This document shows, in pieces, positions 58,681-64,000 of a stretch of 64,000 bases of DNA. Under the pieces are notes generated by a model, which was not told where the DNA came from, did no database searches, and was given only the letters and a program-made list of their open reading frames with translations. The stretch spans positions 3,167,035 through 3,231,034 of the forward strand of contig NZ_CP156660.1 of NCBI RefSeq assembly GCF_039851975.1, written 5' to 3'. The position numbers and the translations under genes are program-made. The stretch comes from Desulfoscipio sp. XC116. Its GTDB lineage: Bacteria; Bacillota; Desulfotomaculia; Desulfotomaculales; Desulfallaceae. Position 1 is the stretch's first letter. The number at the start of each line of letters is the position of its first letter.

Positions 58681-58842
58681 ATGTAATTTTTGCCCATCAA
58701 CAAAATACATATCACTGCCCACCATAAACATCACGTTTTTCACCAGTTGCTTTTGCTGATCGTAGACGTTCACCTGCTCGTTTGCACAAGCGATCATGGC
58801 CAGAACCATTATCGGACAAATGAAAAGAGCAAATCGCCTCAT
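58672..58842 (-). CDS. Small exported protein, stalk-domain fragment (56 residues)
   Basis: ATG 58842 to TAG 58672. A signal peptide with a lipobox-like LAMIAC end (Cys19) is followed by VNVYDQQKQLVKNVMFMVGS and DMYFVDGQK, the beginning of a copper-amine-oxidase N-terminal (stalk) domain as found in many Clostridia surface proteins. Such proteins are normally longer than 150 residues, so this is a truncated form or remnant. Its stop lies inside the exporter operator palindrome. Confidence 0.55.
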   Translation of the reverse strand: MRRFALFICPIMVLAMIACANEQVNVYDQQKQLVKNVMFMVGSDMYFVDGQKLHSI

Positions 58843-58955
58843 ATTTAAGTCCCTGGTTTTAATTATTTCTTTAATTATTTAGTTTTTCCTCAAGATATCG
58901 ACATCCTAAAATTCGGCAATAAAAAATTATTTTCTCCCATCCAGTGAACATTTGT

Positions 58956-59699
58956 CTACCACATTAAGCCTGAAAAAAAGGCTCTGGTTGCTTCCTTGCG
59001 GGGCTGATTAAACATAGCCTCAGTTGTTCCGCATTCCACCACCCAACCATCAGCCATAAATACTGTCTCTTGCGCCACCCTTTTAGCCTGAAAAAGATTA
59101 TGGGTTACGATAACTATGGTCAGTTGTGCGGACAGGTCAACCAAAAGTTTTTCGATAAGCAGTGTGGAGGCAGGGTCCAGATTGGAGCAAGGCTCATCCA
59201 GCAATAGCACATCCGGTTCAACCGCCAGCGTTCGGGCGATGGCCAGCCTTTGCTTTTGCCCACCGGATAGTTTGGCCGCGGGTTTATTCAGTTTATCTTT
59301 AACTTCATCCCACAGACCGGCCTGAAATAAGCATTTTTCAACTATGACAGGCAGTTGTTTTTTACCGGCCCCGTAATAGCGCGGACCGAAAAGAACATTT
59401 TCCTTTATGCTTAAAGGCAATGCCACCGGGGTTTGAAATACCAGTCCCACCCGGCGGCGAATATCCGCCGCATCCTTGCTGGCATAAATATTTGTCCCGG
59501 CCAGTAATATTTGACCGCTGCCCCTGAAAGCTTTATCCAATCCAGCTGTTCTATTTACACTCCTTAAAAGAGTGGTTTTACCACAGCCCGAAGGGCCGAC
59601 TATGGCAAATATGCTTTTTTCTTTAAACTCCAGATTGATATCCTTTAATATCTGGCCTTTTCCATACCAGGCATTAAAGTTCTCTATAATTAAAGACAT
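58956..59699 (-). CDS. pstB: Phosphate import ATPase
   Basis: A 247-residue ATPase of the phosphate importer. Walker A GPSGCGKTT, signature LSGGQKQ, Walker B LLLDEPCSNLDP, and the PstB-type beginning FNAWYGKGQILKDINLEF with SVNRTAGL. It is the last gene of pstSCAB and starts 3 nt before the pstA stop region. No phoU follows. Confidence 0.93.
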   Translation of the reverse strand: MSLIIENFNAWYGKGQILKDINLEFKEKSIFAIVGPSGCGKTTLLRSVNRTAGLDKAFRGSGQILLAGTNIYASKDAADIRRRVGLVFQTPVALPLSIKENVLFGPRYYGAGKKQLPVIVEKCLFQAGLWDEVKDKLNKPAAKLSGGQKQRLAIARTLAVEPDVLLLDEPCSNLDPASTLLIEKLLVDLSAQLTIVIVTHNLFQAKRVAQETVFMADGWVVECGTTEAMFNQPRKEATRAFFSGLMW

Positions 59700-59702
59700 A
59701 GC

Positions 59703-60593
59703 TTAAGCCCCTTTTTTTATGCTGCGCAGCCACAGGGCCGCCACATTAATAAGCAATAATAAAAGTACCAGCAGTAAAGCTGTGCCGTAGGCTTTAGACA
59801 AAGATACATGCTGGCTGAAAAGTATATATAAATGATACGGCAACGCCATCACGGGTTCAAACAGATTGCCCGAAGAATCGGCTGATATTGCCGCAGCTGT
59901 AACCATTATGGGAGCGGTTGCTCCCGCTGCGTAACCCATAGCCAGCAACAGCCCGCCGGCTATGGCAGGCATGGCCTGGGGAAAGACTACCTCGCATAAT
60001 ATATACCAGCGGGACACGCCCAGCGCGGCGCCCACCAAGCGATACTGTTTATTAACCGCCAGCAGTGCATCTCTAGCGGTTACCACAATTACCGGGAAAA
60101 TCATAATACTCAGGGCCAGACCGCCGGCTAGTAATGATATTCCCAAACCCAGGTATAGTACAAAAAAAGCATAAGCAAACAGTCCTGTTATAATCGAAGG
60201 AACCCCGACCATACATTGAACGGTTAAGTTGATCAAGCTGCTAAACTTCGTTGGGCCGGCGTATTCAGCTAGATATACCGCAGTTATGATACCCGGTATT
60301 GCCGATGCGGTGACTGCGATAATCACCAGGTAAAATGTACCCCTGATGGCGGGAAGCACCCCTCCCTGTGTGCCCAGGGGAAAACCCGCAGGGGCGTTGG
60401 CTACAAATTCCCAGGTCAATGAAGAACCACCCCGGTACAACAGGTAGGCCAGTATACATAATAAGAGAATAAGGATTACCAGTCCCGCGCCCCAGAACAA
60501 GCTTAGCCAGATTATATCCTGACAGCGTCGCCATAGGTTCGCTTTGCCTGCTTTATTATCTCCCACCCGCCCGGCATTTCTTTTAACCATCAT
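59703..60593 (-). CDS. pstA: Phosphate permease subunit PstA
   Basis: A 296-residue inner-membrane protein with six helices. Family motifs: GGVLPAIRGTFYLVIIAV, the EAA-like loop ALLAVNKQYRLVGAALGVSRWYIL and AGGLLLAMGYAAGATAPIM. It pairs with PstC to form the phosphate channel. ATG 60593 lies just after the pstC stop. Confidence 0.93.
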   Translation of the reverse strand: MMVKRNAGRVGDNKAGKANLWRRCQDIIWLSLFWGAGLVILILLLCILAYLLYRGGSSLTWEFVANAPAGFPLGTQGGVLPAIRGTFYLVIIAVTASAIPGIITAVYLAEYAGPTKFSSLINLTVQCMVGVPSIITGLFAYAFFVLYLGLGISLLAGGLALSIMIFPVIVVTARDALLAVNKQYRLVGAALGVSRWYILCEVVFPQAMPAIAGGLLLAMGYAAGATAPIMVTAAAISADSSGNLFEPVMALPYHLYILFSQHVSLSKAYGTALLLVLLLLLINVAALWLRSIKKGA

Positions 60594-60595
60594 TT

Positions 60596-61489
60596 TTATG
60601 TGCCCCGTTTCCCTTTATAATGCATTAATATATTTATGAACAGGTTAACGCCCATAACAAATGCCAGCAGTACCAAACCCGCTGCAAATAAGGCATGGTA
60701 ATGCAGACTACCGGTTGCGGAAGTGCCCAGTTCCAGTGCAATTAAGGCGGAAAGCGGCTCACCCTTGCTAAACCACGAAGTTGGAAACAGCAATATATTG
60801 CCGGCCAGCATTAATACGGCCATTGTTTCACCGGCGGCCCGGCCAAAGGCCAGTATTAAAGCCCCAAGCAGGCCCCTTGCAGTCAGTGGAAGCAGTACCT
60901 TTAAAACAGCATATGATCTGGAAACGCCTAAAGCCAGCGCCGCCTGCCTGTATTCACTGGGTACTGCACGCAGGGCGGACTCGGAAGCGGCCACGATGTA
61001 TGGTAAAACCATCACCGTCAGCACCAGTGAAGCACAAAATAAGGACTCGCCGCTGGCCATATGCCATGAAATCTCAAAATATTTAACCAGCACAGCGGCA
61101 CCAAGAAAACCATAAACCACCGAAGGAATGCCCGTAAGAACATTCAACACCGGCCTAATGATCGCCGCCAGCCAGGCAGGAGCAAATTCCGCTAAAAAGA
61201 TAGCGCTGCATAAGCCAATGGGAGCGGCCAGTAATATAGCACCTAAAGCCGTCCAAAGGGTACTGCAGATCATTGCTCCCAAACCCAATAAGGGCGGTTT
61301 GGCCAGAGGGTTCCAATCCAGGCCGCCAATTAATTGGGCCGGACCCATTGCAGACCATACCGGCCAGCTCTCCCGTGCTATAAAAAAAACAATAGCCAGC
61401 AGCAATAACATGGCACCGCTGGATACCAATAAACAAATCAAACCCATGGAAGTATTTAAGTATAACTGCTTTTTAGCTTTAAATTGCAT
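60596..61489 (-). CDS. pstC: Phosphate permease subunit PstC
   Basis: A 297-residue permease subunit with six helices: PVLNVLTGIPSVVYGFLGA, ESALRAVPSEYRQAALALGVSRSY and ALILAFGRAAGETMAVLMLAG are typical. ATG 61489 is preferred over the GTG at 61540, because AGAGTG lies 7 nt before it and the upstream part is the hairpin at 61515-61540. Confidence 0.92.
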   Translation of the reverse strand: MQFKAKKQLYLNTSMGLICLLVSSGAMLLLLAIVFFIARESWPVWSAMGPAQLIGGLDWNPLAKPPLLGLGAMICSTLWTALGAILLAAPIGLCSAIFLAEFAPAWLAAIIRPVLNVLTGIPSVVYGFLGAAVLVKYFEISWHMASGESLFCASLVLTVMVLPYIVAASESALRAVPSEYRQAALALGVSRSYAVLKVLLPLTARGLLGALILAFGRAAGETMAVLMLAGNILLFPTSWFSKGEPLSALIALELGTSATGSLHYHALFAAGLVLLAFVMGVNLFINILMHYKGKRGT

Positions 61490-61514
61490 AGTTATCACTC
61501 TTGAATAAATGATT

Positions 61515-61540
61515 GTGGGTAGTTGTTTTAAACTACCCAC
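61515..61540 (-). other. Intercistronic hairpin between pstS and pstC
   Basis: GTGGGTAGTT and AACTACCCAC pair perfectly (10 bp) around 6 nt, 19 nt after the pstS stop. There is no U-tract. Such hairpins usually protect the upstream mRNA, giving more binding protein than permease. Confidence 0.65.
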
Positions 61541-61558
61541 ATTAGCATTGCTAATTTA

Positions 61559-62479
61559 TTAATTAGCAGCGGGGACAAACCCCATTTCCTCAACTACTTT
61601 TAGCCCTTCATCTGATAAAAGGTAATCAATAAATAGTTGTTCTTTCGTATTGGGAGCATCTTTGGTGATTAGCAGCAACGGTCGTGCTATCTTATATTCC
61701 CCGCTGCTGATGGTTTCCAATGTAGGGGTAACTCCATCCACTTTAAGCACACCCAGTTGGCCTTCGTTTTGTTTAACTAAACCAAAAGAAACGTAACCGA
61801 TAGCATTTTGGTTTTCCATTACTTTACCAGCCAGCGCACCCATGGAAGGCAGTTGAATGGCTTCTTTGGCAACCGGAGTTCCTTTCATGATAAATTCATC
61901 AAATACCTGACTGGCACCGCCTCCCAAATCCCTTATGGCCAATACAATGGAATTGCCAAGCAGCTTGACATCTAATTCCTTCCAGGTTTTAATTTCCCCG
62001 GCAAATATACTCTTTATTTCATCTGTAGTTAAATCCGGTTTTACTTGCATGACCTCGTTCCGGGGATGGACAGCCATCGTTAAAGCATCAGAGCCCAGCT
62101 TAAAAATCTTACCCTCCGGCATTTTTTCCTTTTCTTCATCCTTGATTTCCCGTGATACCATACCAATATCAACGGTGTCGTCCAGGGCTGCTTTAACTCC
62201 AAAACCGGAGCCGCCGGTGGAAACAAAGATTACGATAGGTTCTTCCGGCAATTGTGGATCCACTTTGTTCCAGGTTTTATATTCCTCAGTAAAACTATCG
62301 GCGCATTGGGCGACAACCGGCGCCAGGGTGCTGGAACCGCCCAATTTTATGGACTGCATTTGGCTCGCGGTATCACCCGTCTGATCCGTGGCTTTCGATT
62401 CATTCTGCCCGCAACCTGCCAGCAAAAACAAACTCAAGACGACTAAAAATACCGCTAATAGCTTATTGTTCCTCACCAT
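61559..62479 (-). CDS. pstS: Phosphate-binding lipoprotein
   Basis: A 306-residue substrate-binding protein; lipobox LLAGC (Cys23). Phosphate-binding landmarks: KLGGSSTLAPVV, VSTGGSGFGVKAALDDTVDIGMVSREI and RDLGGGASQVFDEFI (the usual R-x-x-G-S/G-G-T/A type loop). It is the first gene of the pst operon. GGGAGGTAATC precedes ATG 62479. No Pho-box-like tandem repeat could be made out upstream. Confidence 0.93.
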   Translation of the reverse strand: MVRNNKLLAVFLVVLSLFLLAGCGQNESKATDQTGDTASQMQSIKLGGSSTLAPVVAQCADSFTEEYKTWNKVDPQLPEEPIVIFVSTGGSGFGVKAALDDTVDIGMVSREIKDEEKEKMPEGKIFKLGSDALTMAVHPRNEVMQVKPDLTTDEIKSIFAGEIKTWKELDVKLLGNSIVLAIRDLGGGASQVFDEFIMKGTPVAKEAIQLPSMGALAGKVMENQNAIGYVSFGLVKQNEGQLGVLKVDGVTPTLETISSGEYKIARPLLLITKDAPNTKEQLFIDYLLSDEGLKVVEEMGFVPAAN

Positions 62480-62836
62480 TGATTACCTCCCATATATCAC
62501 AATGTTTTTCAGCAACTCTATAACTATTTATCATAAAAAAAGTTACTATGTAAAATAGAAAATTTTTATTTATCTGGGGTGAATAATTGATTCTTTTTAT
62601 TCTTGAAATGAGGTGTCACCCGCCAGGGGTGGGTTATAGTTTATCCTTGAATATATCGTATAAAAAAGGAATAAATTAGCTTATGTGAAACGAAATAATG
62701 ATGATTTCTATAATACTAAAATCCGAAAATCGATTCAAAGAGCTAGACAAGCTTTTGCAAAATTCCTTGAAAAACAAATTTAAGTTGCGTATGGCCTGGC
62801 GTCCAGAACCGGTTGCACCAAAGTACATGTACAACA
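62480..62836. other. Upstream region of pstS
   Basis: About 350 bases with the pstS promoter on the minus strand. CACCC/GGGTG near 62618-62632 forms a small hairpin. No gene is visible. Confidence 0.4.
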
Positions 62837-62876
62837 AAAAAAATACCGCCCCACTCCTTCAAGAGATGAGACGGTA
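62837..62876 (-). terminator. Terminator of the trp/aroF operon
   Basis: On the minus strand ACCGTCTCA and TGGGGCGGT pair (9 bp with G-U pairs) and are followed by ATTTTTTTT, 30 nt after the aroF stop. Confidence 0.8.
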
Positions 62877-62906
62877 ACTTAATTCCCTTGACCAGACACT
62901 TCTCAC

Positions 62907-63737
62907 TTAAGCACTCACCCGGGAATAATGGAGTACTGCACCCGCACCCCGCAGCTCTTCCATGAAGGCGGCCAGTTCTCCGGGCAGCAGTGACTGCGGC
63001 CCGTCGGAAAGGGCGGTTTCCGGAGCGGGGTGCACCTCCAGCATGAGGCCGTCGGCGCCGGCGGCCAGGGCGGCCCGGGCCACGGGCAGCACCAGTTCCC
63101 GGCGGCCGGTGCCGTGGCTGGGGTCGGCAATCAGGGGCAAATGGGAAAGATTCTTTACCGCCGCCACGGCATTGATGTCAAAGGTGTTTCTGGTATAGGT
63201 TTCGAACCCCCGAACGCCCCGCTCGCACAGAATCACCTCCGGGTTACCTTCGGCCAAAATATATTCCGCGGCCAGCAGCCATTCCTCCAAAGTGGCGGAA
63301 AGGCCCCGTTTAAGCATTACGGGATACCCCACCCGGCCCACTTCTTTTAACAGCTCGAAATTCTGCATATTCCGGCTGCCGATTTGAATTATATGAGTGT
63401 AGCGGCACACCTCGGACAGGCAGCGCACGTCCGTTAGCTCGGTGATCACCGGCATACCGGCCGCCCGCCCGGCCTCGGCCAGTATACGCAGCCCGTCGGC
63501 ACCCAGGCCCTGGAAAGAATAAGGCGAAGTACGGGGTTTGTAAGCGCCGCCCCGCAGCACCTGAACCCCCATCCGCTTTAAGCGGCAGGCCAGCTTAACC
63601 AGCATCTCCTCGTCCTCCACGGCGCACGGTCCGGCTATCACTACCGGGTTTCCCCCGCCGATCAGGCAATCCCCCACCTTAATCACGGTATTATCCGGCT
63701 TGTTTTCCCTGCTGGCTAATTTATAGGGCGGCAACAT
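62907..63737 (-). CDS. aroF: 3-deoxy-7-phosphoheptulonate (DAHP) synthase, short form
   Basis: A 276-residue enzyme of the AroA type I beta class, which joins PEP and erythrose 4-phosphate in the first step of the shikimate pathway. Motifs: [91 protein letters not shown]. It lacks the N-terminal ferredoxin-like regulatory domain of the 338-residue Thermotoga-type enzyme, so direct feedback inhibition through that domain is not expected. It overlaps trpA by 17 nt, so it ends a tryptophan operon. GGAGGTGAGCG precedes ATG 63737. Confidence 0.93.
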   Translation of the reverse strand: MLPPYKLASRENKPDNTVIKVGDCLIGGGNPVVIAGPCAVEDEEMLVKLACRLKRMGVQVLRGGAYKPRTSPYSFQGLGADGLRILAEAGRAAGMPVITELTDVRCLSEVCRYTHIIQIGSRNMQNFELLKEVGRVGYPVMLKRGLSATLEEWLLAAEYILAEGNPEVILCERGVRGFETYTRNTFDINAVAAVKNLSHLPLIADPSHGTGRRELVLPVARAALAAGADGLMLEVHPAPETALSDGPQSLLPGELAAFMEELRGAGAVLHYSRVSA

Positions 63738-64000
63738 CGCTCACCTCCGGCCCGGTCAGGGCATTTTTCAAGTCCCGCACCCGTCGGCAAACCGCATCAA
63801 CCATACCGGGTGCGCCGGAATGCCGGGCAATAATATTTACCAACGCGCTGCCCACCACCACGGCATCACAATGCCGGGCCACGGCGGCGGCCTGTTCGGG
63901 GCGCGCGATACCGAATCCTACCGCCACGGGCAGCGGGCTGTGCCTGCGCACCCCGGCGGTCATAGCGGAAAAATCAGTGACGATACTTTCACGCTCCCCG
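63721..64000 (-). CDS. trpA: Tryptophan synthase alpha chain, 3' part
   Basis: The last 92 residues or so are visible; the gene continues beyond the right edge. [20 protein letters not shown] and [14 protein letters not shown] match the C-terminal barrel strands of TrpA, which cleaves indole-glycerol phosphate to indole. The stop overlaps the aroF start, evidence for a trp operon entering from the right. Confidence 0.92.
   Translation of the reverse strand, partial: GERESIVTDFSAMTAGVRRHSPLPVAVGFGIARPEQAAAVARHCDAVVVGSALVNIIARHSGAPGMVDAVCRRVRDLKNALTGPEVSDVAAL

Noticed and set aside
1-64000. CRISPR arrays, tRNA or rRNA genes
   Set aside because: No regularly spaced repeats, cloverleaf or rRNA-like sequence noticed on either strand.

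Overview
The window looks like a chromosomal segment of an anaerobic, spore-former-type Firmicute of the Clostridia, most like the Desulfotomaculum/Pelotomaculum group of Peptococcaceae. This is an inference from gene families and codon style, not from a marker gene: no rRNA or tRNA gene is present. Supporting traits are S-layer homology (SLH) domains, BirA-box controlled bioF and bioB, a T-box in front of tyrS, sigma-54 control, DUF3231 proteins, GerMN and amidase domains, AGGAGG-type ribosome binding sites and U-tract terminators.

Layout. 0-2 kb: end of an IS110-type transposase and a small tyrosine recombinase. 2.1-8.7 kb: bioF and bioB, each under a nearly identical 70 bp biotin operator/promoter, separated by a TPR lipoprotein and a two-component system. 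8.7-10.4 kb: a DUF3231 gene fragment and an orphan polymorphic-toxin tip with a probable immunity gene. 10.6-14.1 kb: a three-domain amidase/GerMN/deacetylase fusion, a two-repeat DUF3231 protein and a tiny Lys-rich protein.

14.2-38.9 kb is the most notable part. A nine-gene minus-strand operon (about 14 kb, mostly overlapping genes) encodes a substrate-binding lipoprotein, an SLH surface protein, a large membrane-anchored surface protein, a leucine-rich-repeat surface protein, a MoxR/DUF58/transglutaminase trio, and a FecCD/BtuCD-type permease and ATPase. Upstream lie a 1771-residue S-layer protein, a 231-residue secreted protein, a CRP/FNR-type regulator and a DtxR/MntR-type regulator. Five of the secreted proteins share a domain I do not recognise, with an almost invariant His (Cys in one). 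Four promoters share an identical layout: a GTTG-N6-CAAC palindrome, exactly 22 nt, a TATACT-like -10, then a GTTAG-N6-CTAAC palindrome. I infer a metal- or heme-type surface scavenging and uptake system, analogous in design to Isd/IlsA but built on another domain, controlled positively by the CRP-like protein and negatively by the DtxR-like protein. Decayed second copies of the CRP gene and of the 231-residue gene remain inside the cluster. A cassette holding a type I toxin-antitoxin candidate and an Rpn nuclease sits between direct repeats of the S-layer gene's 3' end.

38.9-50 kb: rnhB, tyrS with its T-box, a sigma-54 activator facing a CoA-ligase gene with a visible -24/-12 promoter, a DapB-like dehydrogenase, another DUF3231 protein and a PadR module. 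50-53.8 kb: a toxin-antitoxin graveyard with one intact PIN module flanked by direct repeats. 53.8-58.8 kb: a MacAB-like exporter with a GbsR/MarR regulator. 58.9-62.5 kb: pstSCAB. 62.8-64 kb: aroF and the 3' end of trpA.
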